Shown in pieces: positions 32,213 through 38,751 of a stretch of 38,751 bases of DNA; positions within the stretch are counted from its first letter, which is position 1; each line of letters opens with the position of its first letter. Origin of the DNA: JANLQX01 sp031418775. Lineage in GTDB: Bacteria > Actinomycetota > Acidimicrobiia > Acidimicrobiales > JANYDT01. The notes under the pieces are model-generated. The model did not search any database, had not been told where the DNA came from, and worked only from the letters and a program-made list of their open reading frames with translations. Position numbers and translations under genes: made by a program. Where the stretch lies: positions 1-38,751 of the forward strand of contig JANOJN010000295.1 of NCBI GenBank assembly GCA_031418775.1. The letters are read 5' to 3'.

Positions 32213-33687
32213 GGCATCGCATCCTCGTCCGTCTTCGACCGTCCTGGCCAGTTCGTGATCTTCGGGAGCAGAGCACCGATGGTACGTGTGCGTACTGAAC
32301 CGATCCAGACCCCGATCCCGTATGCGGCGTCGTCACCGGCACGAAGCGCGAGGAACACCGGCAGGCGGAGGGCCGGGCGCCGCCGGCGGTGTTCGCGCCA
32401 ACCCTGACCGACGATGCCGGCGGCGAGGAGCAGTCGGCAACGCCGGCTGAAGATCGCGCCGACGATGGTGGCCGGAAACCATGTCCGCGCTGCGGCGTTT
32501 GCGATCTGCTCCCCGGCGGCGAGGTGGCCCCGAAGAGCCAGCGCTCGCGCGTCGCCGCGGGAGAGTTGCGGAAGGCGCGTCGTCAGCCGTTCCGCGGTCA
32601 CGAACGCCACGCCGGTGCCGACGACCGCGCCGATCGGATGAAGGAGCGCCAGTCCCCAGACGAGCACGCTCCACGGGGACAGCACTGCCGGAGGGACGAG
32701 TCCCGGGTGCCGCCGATCGAGCGCGCCGGCCGACGTGCCGTACTGCATCCGCCGACGCAGCAGTGCGGCGGGCGCGGTGCGATGGTCGTGGGCGACCTCG
32801 GCCAACGGTTCGTATCTCATCACCGAGCCGGCGGAGTGCAGCCGCCACAGTAGGTCCACATCCTCACCAACGTGGAGAGCGGCGTCGAACCCTCCGACCG
32901 AGCGGAACACGTCGGTGCGCATCACGAAGGCAGCCGCCGGAACGTAGGCCACCTTGGTGAGCGGAGCGATCAAGGAGGGCTCGGTTCCCAGGTCGAGAGG
33001 GCTTCGTACGTGCTCGTACCTTTCGATGGCAGATCTGCCCGGGTTGGCAAGACCGATGATCCGCGGAGCCACGAGGTCGGCGCGCGCCGCGCCAGTGGCG
33101 TCGAGGTGGGCGAGACAGGTGTCGAGCCAGCCGTCGTTCGGCACGACGTCGCTGTCGAGGAAGGCCAGGAGCGGCGTCGTGACAAGAGCGGCTCCAGCGT
33201 TGCGGGCAGCGGCAGGACCGACGGCCCGTTCGTTCCGGATCACCGTTGCCGCGCCCGTCCGCGCGACGTCTCCGCTCCCGTCGGCCGACCCGTCATCGAC
33301 CACGACCACCGTGATGCCCCGTTCGCGCAGTGGACCAAGAGCCAGGAGCAGTCGCCGCAGAGGCCCGGCGCGGTCGTGGACAGGGATCACGATGGTGACA
33401 TCAGCAAGGGAGCGGGTGCTGTCGCTCGTGATCACCGGATGTACCAGCGCTCGCTGGAGGAGGGTGTCGACCAGCCGCGATGCGGCTCGTCGTCGATCCG
33501 GAGGGACCGCGGCGAGGACTTGGTCGAGGTTCCCCCCGGCGGCGAGCGCATCAATCACGGCGTCGGCCGGTGGGCGGAGCCGGAGGAGCCGAAGGGGCGA
33601 GCCTCCCAGGGCCAGCGGTGTTCCGTCGGATCCGCGGAGTCGCCGCACAGTGGCGTCGAGGCGCAGATACGGTTCGACGCCGGACAC
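32209..33687 (-). CDS. mftF: Mycofactocin glycosyltransferase MftF
   Basis: MftF attaches an oligo-glucose chain to the redox cofactor premycofactocin. This 492-residue protein begins with a small domain (about 1-88, with LRLLRLRPPADAVIDALAAG and LVDTLLQRALVHPV) that resembles a PqqD-type peptide-recognition fold. A GT-A family 2 domain follows (about 95-320) with VVVVDDGSADGSGD (Asp131-132), AAARNAGAALV, the metal-binding DSD (178-180) and the acid/base region GEDVDLLWRLHSAG. The C-terminal part has hydrophobic segments (about 340-375) that may bind the membrane. GTG at 33687 is the only reasonable start. It is divergent from mftA with 99 bp between and overlaps the MBL gene. In other Actinobacteria mftF sits after mftE in an mftABCDEF cluster; that order is not kept here. 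Confidence 0.88.
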   Translation of the reverse strand: MSGVEPYLRLDATVRRLRGSDGTPLALGGSPLRLLRLRPPADAVIDALAAGGNLDQVLAAVPPDRRRAASRLVDTLLQRALVHPVITSDSTRSLADVTIVIPVHDRAGPLRRLLLALGPLRERGITVVVVDDGSADGSGDVARTGAATVIRNERAVGPAAARNAGAALVTTPLLAFLDSDVVPNDGWLDTCLAHLDATGAARADLVAPRIIGLANPGRSAIERYEHVRSPLDLGTEPSLIAPLTKVAYVPAAAFVMRTDVFRSVGGFDAALHVGEDVDLLWRLHSAGSVMRYEPLAEVAHDHRTAPAALLRRRMQYGTSAGALDRRHPGLVPPAVLSPWSVLVWGLALLHPIGAVVGTGVAFVTAERLTTRLPQLSRGDARALALRGHLAAGEQIANAAARTWFPATIVGAIFSRRCRLLLAAGIVGQGWREHRRRRPALRLPVFLALRAGDDAAYGIGVWIGSVRTRTIGALLPKITNWPGRSKTDEDAMP

Positions 33688-33718
33688 GTACCGATTCCAT
33701 CACGCCACGGTCGCTCGG

Positions 33719-33724
33719 TATGCT
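33719..33724 (+). promoter_or_regulatory. Putative -10 element for mftA
   Basis: TATGCT lies 62 bp before the mftA ATG in the mftF-mftA gap and fits TANNNT. A clear -35 is not seen. The resulting leader would carry the CGGAG ribosome-binding site. Confidence 0.35.
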
Positions 33725-33786
33725 CGGCGTGTCGCTGAGGTCGCCAACCCAGCATCGTTCCTCGTCTGCAACTCGGAGCAAACGCC

Positions 33787-33918
33787 ATGAGCCCAGCAAC
33801 AGCCACCGACATCCTTCCTGCGTCAGCTGATGTCGTGACCGACGCCGATCTTCTCGACGACTCCGACGAGCTCCTCGTGGAAGAGATCTCCATCGACGGG
33901 ATGTGCGGCGTCTACTAG
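33787..33918 (+). CDS. mftA: Mycofactocin precursor peptide MftA
   Basis: This 43-residue peptide ends IDGMCGVY, the diagnostic C-terminus of MftA. In the known pathway the radical SAM enzyme MftC, with MftB, decarboxylates the terminal Tyr and joins it to Val. MftE then releases the modified dipeptide, which becomes the redox cofactor after MftD action. The leader is acidic (DADLLDDSDELLVEEIS), typical for recognition by MftB. CGGAG lies 9 nt before the ATG. The gene is divergent from mftF and followed by an inverted-repeat region and an acyl-CoA synthetase gene, with no mftB or mftC after it. The gene is small and easily missed by annotation. Confidence 0.92.
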   Translation: MSPATATDILPASADVVTDADLLDDSDELLVEEISIDGMCGVY

Positions 33919-33961
33919 CTCTGTCAAAGGCTGCGACGGGTGGCAATGCCCTTTTCGTCCG

Positions 33962-34055
33962 GGGTCAGCTGACGTCGTTGGGTCGGCTGCCGTGCGTAGG
34001 CGCACAAATCCCGACCCAGCGAACGAAACCCGACCCAACGTCGCTGAGCTGACCC
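33962..34055. promoter_or_regulatory. Large inverted repeat and CCGACCCA iterons between mftA and the acyl-CoA synthetase gene
   Basis: Arm 1 (33962-33986) and arm 2 (34030-34055) pair over 9 + 11 bases (GGGTCAGCT with AGCTGACCC; CGTTGGGTCGG with CCGACCCAACG), split by a short internal loop. A third copy of the octamer CCGACCCA at 34011-34018 can pair with the same part of arm 1, enclosing a further hairpin GTGCG, TAGG, CGCAC (33992-34005). Arm 1 also contains the palindrome GTCAGCTGAC (33964-33973). If the synthetase gene is leaderless, these lie about 42-135 bp upstream of its start and would act as DNA operators. In readthrough mRNA from mftA they would form alternative hairpins. Confidence 0.6.
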
Positions 34056-34081
34056 AGGCTGCACAGCTGCGGTCGTTCCGG

Positions 34082-34087
34082 TACCGT
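34082..34087 (+). promoter_or_regulatory. Putative leaderless -10 element of the acyl-CoA synthetase gene
   Basis: TACCGT ends 9 nt before ATG 34097; no Shine-Dalgarno is present between them. Confidence 0.45.
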
Positions 34088-34096
34088 CGCAGACCG

Positions 34097-35722
34097 ATGT
34101 CTGAACGGAATCCACCCTCACCCGCAGTACAGCCCGGCGCGAGCCAGGGAACGCTGGCCTGGCCGATCCGGCGGGCGATGCAGGTCCACCACGACCGCGA
34201 GGCCGTCATTGACGGCCCGACGCGGCTGACGTACGCCGAGTGGGGCCGCCGTGTGCTCGGCCTGGGCGCAGGACTTCGATCGCTCGGCCTCGGCAACGGC
34301 GACATCGTGGCGGTCGCAGCCCTCAACGGATGGCGTCACCTGAGCTGTTGGGTCGGTGTTCCGGCCGCCGGTCTCGTCCTCAACGATCTGAACTACCGAC
34401 TTGCCCCCGCGGAGCTCGTGTTCATTGTGAACGACTCGGAGGCGAAGGCGATCATCGTCGATTCGGCGCACGCGGATCTGGCTAGGACTCTACGAACGCA
34501 GTGCCCGTCGCTGCAGCATCTTGTGTTCGCCGACTCCGGCGATACTCCCGAGGGATTTGTCGCCTTCGATGATCTGTGCACCTACGAGCCGCTCGCGGCC
34601 GCGGTGACGGACTGGATCGTCGACGACACGCTCGCGGCAATCTCCTACACGGGCGGCACGACCGGGCTTCCCAAAGGCGTCATGCAGAGCCATGCGAACC
34701 TGCTGGCCAACGCCAAGCACATGCAGTACGCCTACGCCTACACCCCGACCGACGCGTACTTGCATGCGGCTCCCATGTTCCATGCCGCCGATGCGTCGTG
34801 CACGTTTGCCGTCACCTGGGTCGGGGCACGACATCTCATGATCCCGGGCTGGGATCCGCAGCGCTTCGTCGACGTTGCCGTGGCGGAGTCGATGACGATC
34901 ACTCTTCTGGTCCCCACGATGATCAACTCGCTGGTCAATCATCCCGGTGTCGCCGACGCCGACCTGTCGTCATGGCGTCTTCTCGGTTACGGCGCGTCGC
35001 CCATGCCGGCGGAGCTCCAGCGCAAAGCGATGTCGACGCTCGGGTGCGGCTTCATGCAGCTCTACGGGATGACCGAGGCGTCGCCCTTGCTCACCGTGTG
35101 CTCCGCCGACGACCACGCCCGGGCCAGTGTCGGTGAAGCCGGCTACGTCGCCCGTCTCAAGTCGGCCGGCGCGCCGGTGCCCGGTGTCGAGTGTGAGGTC
35201 CGACGGGAGGATGGCAAGCCCGCCGACATGGGTGAGCCGGGCGAGATCTACGCGCGCGGACCGAACATCATGCTCGGCTACTGGAACCGTCCGGAGGAGA
35301 CCGCGAAAGCACTCGTGAACGGTTGGTACCGATCGGGTGACGTCGCCTATGCCGACGATCACGGGTATCTCTACATCGTCGACCGGGCCAAGGACATGAT
35401 CATCTCGGGCGGCGAGAACATCTACACGACCGAAGTGGAGAACGCGCTGTATGCCCACCCGGCCGTGCTCGAAGCGGCAGCCTTCGGCATCCCCGACGAC
35501 AAATGGGGTGAAGTGGTCCACGCCGAGATCGTCCCGAAGCCCGGTGTGGTCGTCGCCGCTGACGAGTTGATCGCGCACTGCCGCTCGCTCATCGCTGGCT
35601 ACAAGGTTCCGAAATCGATCACCGTGCGGGTCGACGCGCTGCCGAAGTCCGGTGCGGGAAAGATCCTGAAACGCGACCTTCGTGCCCCGTTCTGGGAAGG
35701 CCGCGACCGCTCGGTCAACTGA
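34097..35722 (+). CDS. Long/medium-chain acyl-CoA synthetase (AMP-forming, FadD type)
   Basis: This is a 541-residue ANL-superfamily enzyme that activates a carboxylic acid to its CoA thioester via an acyl-adenylate. The core motifs are intact: P-loop YTGGTTGLPKG (184-194), substrate/adenine region LLGYGASPMP, YGMTEASP (323-330), YRSGDVAYAD (411-420), VDRAKDMIISGGENIYTTEVE (hinge and A8) and the catalytic Lys in PKSGAGKILK (Lys522). Family resemblance is to fatty-acid ligases; the exact chain length cannot be told. The start at 34097 is chosen because the family N-terminus follows and a -10 element lies 9 nt upstream; the frame stays open to 33992 through the inverted-repeat region, which I take as non-coding. 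It may be co-regulated with mftA. Confidence 0.92.
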   Translation: MSERNPPSPAVQPGASQGTLAWPIRRAMQVHHDREAVIDGPTRLTYAEWGRRVLGLGAGLRSLGLGNGDIVAVAALNGWRHLSCWVGVPAAGLVLNDLNYRLAPAELVFIVNDSEAKAIIVDSAHADLARTLRTQCPSLQHLVFADSGDTPEGFVAFDDLCTYEPLAAAVTDWIVDDTLAAISYTGGTTGLPKGVMQSHANLLANAKHMQYAYAYTPTDAYLHAAPMFHAADASCTFAVTWVGARHLMIPGWDPQRFVDVAVAESMTITLLVPTMINSLVNHPGVADADLSSWRLLGYGASPMPAELQRKAMSTLGCGFMQLYGMTEASPLLTVCSADDHARASVGEAGYVARLKSAGAPVPGVECEVRREDGKPADMGEPGEIYARGPNIMLGYWNRPEETAKALVNGWYRSGDVAYADDHGYLYIVDRAKDMIISGGENIYTTEVENALYAHPAVLEAAAFGIPDDKWGEVVHAEIVPKPGVVVAADELIAHCRSLIAGYKVPKSITVRVDALPKSGAGKILKRDLRAPFWEGRDRSVN

Positions 35723-35749
35723 CCGAACGGACTGAGACGCCGGCGACGT

Positions 35750-36916
35750 TCAGCCGAGCTTGAGTGCGCTGTTGTAGCGGCGCTTCGAGCCGAGGTCTTC
35801 GTGGATGCTCCGGGCGATCTTGGCGTAGGCCACCGACGCCTCCGATGTGGGGTCGGCAACGGCGATGGGTTCTCCGATGTCCATCCCGGCGCGGAGTTCC
35901 GGCACCAGCGGCACCTGGCCGATCAACGGGACGCCGAGCGTGTCGGCGAGGTCGGCGCCGCCGCCGGACCCGAAGATCTCATAGCGCTTCCCGTCGTCGC
36001 CGGTGAACCAGCTCATGTTCTCGATGACGCCGTGGACCTTCATGTTGATCTGGGGGGTGCGGGCCATCGAGGCCGACCGTTGGGCGACGCGCTGGGCGGC
36101 GGGTTGCGGAGTGGTGACCACGTAGACCTCCGAGCGGGGGAGGTACTGCGCCATCGAGAGGGCCACATCACCCGTGCCCGGCGGCATGTCGATGAGCAGG
36201 AAGTCGGGCTCGCCCCAGTACACGTCGACGAGGAACTGCTCCAAGGCTTTGTGGAGCATCGGCCCCCGCCAGATGATGGCCCGGTCCTCTTCGACCATGA
36301 AGCCGATCGACATCGCCGCGACGCCGTGGCGGACCGGCGGGATGATGAGACCGTCGACGATTGTCGGAACCTGCTCGATGCCGAGCATTTTGGGGATCGA
36401 GAAGCCGTAGACGTCGGCGTCGAGGACACCCACGCGCAGGCCGCGCTGGGCGAGCGCGATGGCGACGTTGACGGTCGTCGAGGACTTCCCCACGCCACCC
36501 TTGCCCGACGTCATCGCAATCACCCGCGTCTTGGAACCCGTCTGCATGAACTTCGGTGCCCGGGTCGGCCCGGCCGCATGGCCGTGCCCACCCTGCCCTG
36601 CGTTCTCGTGCGAGACGTCGTCGGCCGTGAGCCGCGCCCGCAGGAGCGCCCGCTCCTCGTCGGACATCCACGTGACGTGGACGTCGCCGCGTGCGGCACC
36701 GGCGTTGGCCGTCGCCGCTCGGACCATCTCCGCGAGCTCGGCGGCGACCGGGTCGTCCTCGGCCTTGCACGCGATGACGATCTTGGCGTGGGTGCCGTCC
36801 ACGTCGACGGACCGGACCATGTCGAGGTCGACGATGCTGCGGCCGATTTCCGGCTCCTGGACATGGCGCAGGGCGTCGATGATGGCGGCTTCGAGAGCCG
36901 TTCCGCGGGGGGGCAT
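35750..36916 (-). CDS. mrp: Mrp/ApbC-family Fe-S cluster carrier ATPase
   Basis: This is a 388-residue P-loop ATPase that carries and transfers Fe-S clusters. The N-terminal MIP18/DUF59 domain (about 5-90, ALRHVQEPEIGRSIVDLDMV) is followed by a His/Gly linker. The ATPase has the deviant Walker A SGKGGVGKSS (137-146), switch VLDADVYGFSIPKMLG and the signature DMPPGTGDVALSMAQ. The segment NMSWFTGDDGKRYEIFGSGG lacks the CxxC that many proteobacterial homologues carry there, as in some actinobacterial Mrp proteins. GGAGG and a -10 element precede ATG 36916. The frame stays open upstream to 37909, but that part is a shadow of the divergent regulator gene. A head-to-head SufR-like regulator supports an Fe-S role. 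Confidence 0.94.
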   Translation of the reverse strand: MPPRGTALEAAIIDALRHVQEPEIGRSIVDLDMVRSVDVDGTHAKIVIACKAEDDPVAAELAEMVRAATANAGAARGDVHVTWMSDEERALLRARLTADDVSHENAGQGGHGHAAGPTRAPKFMQTGSKTRVIAMTSGKGGVGKSSTTVNVAIALAQRGLRVGVLDADVYGFSIPKMLGIEQVPTIVDGLIIPPVRHGVAAMSIGFMVEEDRAIIWRGPMLHKALEQFLVDVYWGEPDFLLIDMPPGTGDVALSMAQYLPRSEVYVVTTPQPAAQRVAQRSASMARTPQINMKVHGVIENMSWFTGDDGKRYEIFGSGGGADLADTLGVPLIGQVPLVPELRAGMDIGEPIAVADPTSEASVAYAKIARSIHEDLGSKRRYNSALKLG

Positions 36917-36923
36917 GTCCTCC

Positions 36924-36929
36924 AAGCTA
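36924..36929 (-). promoter_or_regulatory. Putative -10 element of mrp
   Basis: TAGCTT on the minus strand lies 7 nt before ATG 36916. The interval GGAGGAC also contains a Shine-Dalgarno, so either a leaderless or a longer transcript could be translated. Confidence 0.4.
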
Positions 36930-36982
36930 CGGGCCCTGCCGTGCTTCGTGGTTCGCGGGCCGTCCAAAGACGTCCGGTCTTC

Positions 36983-36988
36983 TACGCT
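36983..36988 (+). promoter_or_regulatory. Putative leaderless -10 element of the SufR-like gene
   Basis: TACGCT lies 6 nt before ATG 36995. Together with TAGCTT at 36924-36929 it makes a compact divergent promoter of 78 bp. Confidence 0.5.
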
Positions 36989-36994
36989 GGGGAC

Positions 36995-37810
36995 ATGCCT
37001 GAGCTGCGCGGTTCGCCTCGCCCGATCCGACTGGGTGTCCGCCCGTCGAAGCGCGCGGCAGTGACTCCGGCGAGGATCGCCGCCGCCAACGCGGTGCCCG
37101 GTCCGAGTGTCGACGAGTTCAACTCGGTCGTGACCGCGGCTACCTCGATGTTCGGCGACCCGACCCGACGGCGGATCTACCTCATCGCCCGCGATGCACC
37201 GGGAGGGATCACCTCGGCCGAGGCGGCTGCTGCTGTCGACCTCCACCCGAACGTGGCCCGCCATCACCTCGACAAGCTGGCGGCCGGTGGCTATCTCGAC
37301 GTCGTCTCGGTGTCCCCGGTCCCCGGCGGCGGTGAACGCAAGAGCGGACGGCCGTCGAAGCGGTACCGCGCGTCGGGAAAACCGATCGATCTCGAGTTCG
37401 GCGCGCGGAAGCATGACCTCGTCGTCAGCCTGCTCTCCAAGGCGCTCGACCTCCTGCCGTTCGACGTGGCCTCCAAGATGGCCGAAGACGTCGGTGAGCA
37501 CTATGGCCGCGAGCTGGCCGCGCAGATGAACCCGGGCGATTCGCACCGGTCGATGCGCTCCGCTCTCCACGCGGTCGCCGACGCGCTCACCGCCCACGGG
37601 TTCTCGGCCCACACCGAGGCCCGTGAAGAGGGTTTGGCGATCGTCGCCGGCCACTGCCCGTTCGGTGAGCTGTCGGAAACCCATCCGGTCATCTGTGCGG
37701 TCGACCGGGGGATGGTGCGGGGCATGCTGTCCGCGCTCTACGGTGACGCTGCGCCGTCCACCACGGCATCGCGCCCGCAGGGCGACGACGTCTGCGTCAC
37801 GACCGTCTGA
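36995..37810 (+). CDS. Helix-turn-helix regulator, SufR-like with conserved Cys
   Basis: This is a 271-residue DNA-binding protein. The winged helix-turn-helix occupies about 42-125 (RRRIYLIARDAPGGITSAEA, LHPNVARHHLDKLAAGGYLD). A basic GRPSKRY segment and a helical region follow. The C-terminal domain has GHCPFGELSETHPVIC, giving Cys221 and Cys234 separated by twelve residues, and a third Cys267 near the end. The C-x12-C spacing matches the first part of the Fe-S ligand set of SufR regulators (family knowledge), so an Fe-S-sensing repressor is likely; the third spacing differs. The gene is head to head with mrp, an Fe-S carrier, so it may control mrp and itself. ATG 36995 follows a -10 element by 6 nt. 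Confidence 0.82.
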   Translation: MPELRGSPRPIRLGVRPSKRAAVTPARIAAANAVPGPSVDEFNSVVTAATSMFGDPTRRRIYLIARDAPGGITSAEAAAAVDLHPNVARHHLDKLAAGGYLDVVSVSPVPGGGERKSGRPSKRYRASGKPIDLEFGARKHDLVVSLLSKALDLLPFDVASKMAEDVGEHYGRELAAQMNPGDSHRSMRSALHAVADALTAHGFSAHTEAREEGLAIVAGHCPFGELSETHPVICAVDRGMVRGMLSALYGDAAPSTTASRPQGDDVCVTTV

Positions 37811-37908
37811 GCGGCGAAGGCACCGGGCTGCCGACCCGGAGTGACGTCGGACACCGAGGGCTCGTTCGGGGTTTTCCCTGACCGATACGCCACGCCACGT
37901 GGACGACA

Positions 37909-38664
37909 ATGGAGGTCATGTCCCCCAGCATGACCACGCTCGATGCCGCTGCGCGCTGCGTCGATCTTTCGAAGATCTACGGCAAAGGCGAGAGCGAGGT
38001 GCGGGCGCTCGACGGCGTGACCATCAGCTTTCCCAAAGGGAAGTTCACGGCGATCATGGGCCCGTCGGGCTCCGGAAAGTCGACGCTCATGCACTGCTGT
38101 GCCGGTCTCGACGAGGCCACTTCCGGTCAGGTCTTCGTCGGTGACGTCGAGATCACGACCCTCCCGGAGCGGGCGCTCACGCAGTTGCGGCGCGATCGGC
38201 TCGGCTTCATCTTTCAGGCCTACAACCTCGTGCCCACGCTCAACGCCATCGAGAACATCACGCTGCCGATGATGCTGGCCGGGCGCAAGGGTGACCAGGC
38301 CTGGATCGACGAGGTGGTGAGCACCGTCGGGCTGGCCAATCGGCTCAAGCACCGACCCTCGGAATTATCCGGCGGACAGCAGCAGCGTGTCGCCGTTGCC
38401 CGCGCTCTGGCGAGCCGCCCCGACATCATCTTCGCCGACGAGCCGACCGGCAACCTCGACTCGAAGACGGGCGCCGAGATCCTCTCGTTCATGAAGCGCG
38501 CCGCCACCGATATGGGGCAGACCATCGTCATGGTCACGCATGATCCCATCGCGGCTTCCTACACCGACACGGTCCTGTTCCTCGCCGACGGCAAGCTCGA
38601 GGGCGAGATGAACGAGCCCACTGCGCAACGCGTGCTCGACCGCATGCGCGGTCTGGGCGACTGA
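37909..38664 (+). CDS. ABC transporter ATP-binding protein (MacB/LolD type)
   Basis: This is a 251-residue ATPase of the group that works with FtsX-like permeases in mechanotransmission or export. Walker A is GPSGSGKST (51-59), the Q-loop FQAYNL, the signature LSGGQQQR (153-160), Walker B IIFADEP (173-179), the D-loop GNLD and the switch His in VTHD. The typical MacB-type VRALDGVTISFPKG segment precedes Walker A. The start is uncertain among ATG 37909, 37918 and 37930; GGAGG at 37911 sits between the first two. The permease gene starts 8 bp after the stop, so they form one operon. The exported substrate is unknown. Confidence 0.93.
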   Translation: MEVMSPSMTTLDAAARCVDLSKIYGKGESEVRALDGVTISFPKGKFTAIMGPSGSGKSTLMHCCAGLDEATSGQVFVGDVEITTLPERALTQLRRDRLGFIFQAYNLVPTLNAIENITLPMMLAGRKGDQAWIDEVVSTVGLANRLKHRPSELSGGQQQRVAVARALASRPDIIFADEPTGNLDSKTGAEILSFMKRAATDMGQTIVMVTHDPIAASYTDTVLFLADGKLEGEMNEPTAQRVLDRMRGLGD

Positions 38665-38671
38665 AGCCGTC

Positions 38672-38751
38672 ATGCTTCGTCTCACCCTCAAGAACCTCTG
38701 GGCCTACAAGAAACGTCTGCTCACCAGCGGCCTCAGCATCGTCATCGGCAT
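38672..38751 (+). CDS. ABC transporter permease, FtsX/MacB type (N-terminal fragment, cut by window end)
   Basis: Only 26 codons are visible. They read MLRLTLKNLWAYKKRLLTSG followed by a hydrophobic LSIVIGI, the usual cytosolic basic start and first helix of FtsX-like permeases. The gene lies 8 bp after the ATPase gene and should supply its membrane partner. Confidence 0.82.
   Translation, partial: MLRLTLKNLWAYKKRLLTSGLSIVIG

Noticed and set aside
33992..34096. N-terminal extension of the acyl-CoA synthetase through the inverted repeat
   Set aside because: The Arg-rich translation is unrelated to the ANL family, and ATG 34097 has a -10 element 9 nt upstream.
36917..37909. Upstream extension of the mrp frame to 37909 and of the SufR-like frame back to 35801
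   Set aside because: Each extension is the antisense shadow of the other gene; family N-termini and -10 elements place both starts in the 78-bp gap.

Overview
The window reads as a high-GC, Gram-positive-type actinobacterial chromosome. Three features together suggest a flagellated member of the Acidimicrobiia (an Ilumatobacter-like organism): flagellar export genes, a mycofactocin precursor with its glycosyltransferase, and a sortase-type LAFTG surface protein. The taxonomic placement is inference. Many genes carry a TANNNT -10 element 6-9 nt before the start codon and no Shine-Dalgarno sequence, which is the leaderless-gene arrangement common in Actinobacteria. I saw no tRNA, rRNA, CRISPR, IS element or prophage.

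Region 1 (1-4797, plus strand) is the end of a flagellar operon: the C-terminal part of flhB, flhA, a gene in the flhF position whose GTPase motifs are degenerate, and a small membrane protein. Between flhB and flhA sits a tandem duplication of the first codons of flhA. It forms an 18-codon ORF that overlaps both neighbours by GTGA.

Region 2 (4798-7649) has a cytosolic hybrid histidine kinase (HisKA-HATPase-REC-Hpt) convergent with an OmpR-type response regulator.

Region 3 (7874-24376, minus strand) is one uninterrupted gene of 5500 codons. It encodes a secreted, putatively sortase-anchored surface protein with a signal peptide, about 1270 residues of DUF11-like domains, 35 SdrD/Cna-B-like repeats, a Thr/Pro linker, LAFTG, a membrane helix and a basic tail. 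The repeats have a two-level architecture: a block of 13 with four-repeat (about 1.5 kb) periodicity, a block of 19 built mainly of short-long dyads (about 0.65 kb), and a final block of three of the first type.

Region 4 (24575-32212) is mixed metabolism: a methyltransferase, a decayed Bcr/CflA-type MFS transporter, hpt, a secreted alpha/beta hydrolase, a divergent enoyl-CoA hydratase/DUF3303-like pair with a CRP-like site between them, a YpfJ-like zinc metallopeptidase and an MBL-fold hydrolase.

Region 5 (32209-35722) is a partial mycofactocin locus. mftF overlaps the MBL hydrolase gene by 4 nt. mftA (43 aa, ending IDGMCGVY) is divergent from mftF, and an acyl-CoA synthetase follows mftA after a strong inverted-repeat region. 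No mftB, mftC, mftD or mftE lies in the window.

Region 6 (35750-38751) has an Mrp/ApbC Fe-S carrier ATPase divergent from a SufR-like Cys-containing regulator, then a MacB/LolD-type ABC ATPase and the start of its FtsX-like permease.
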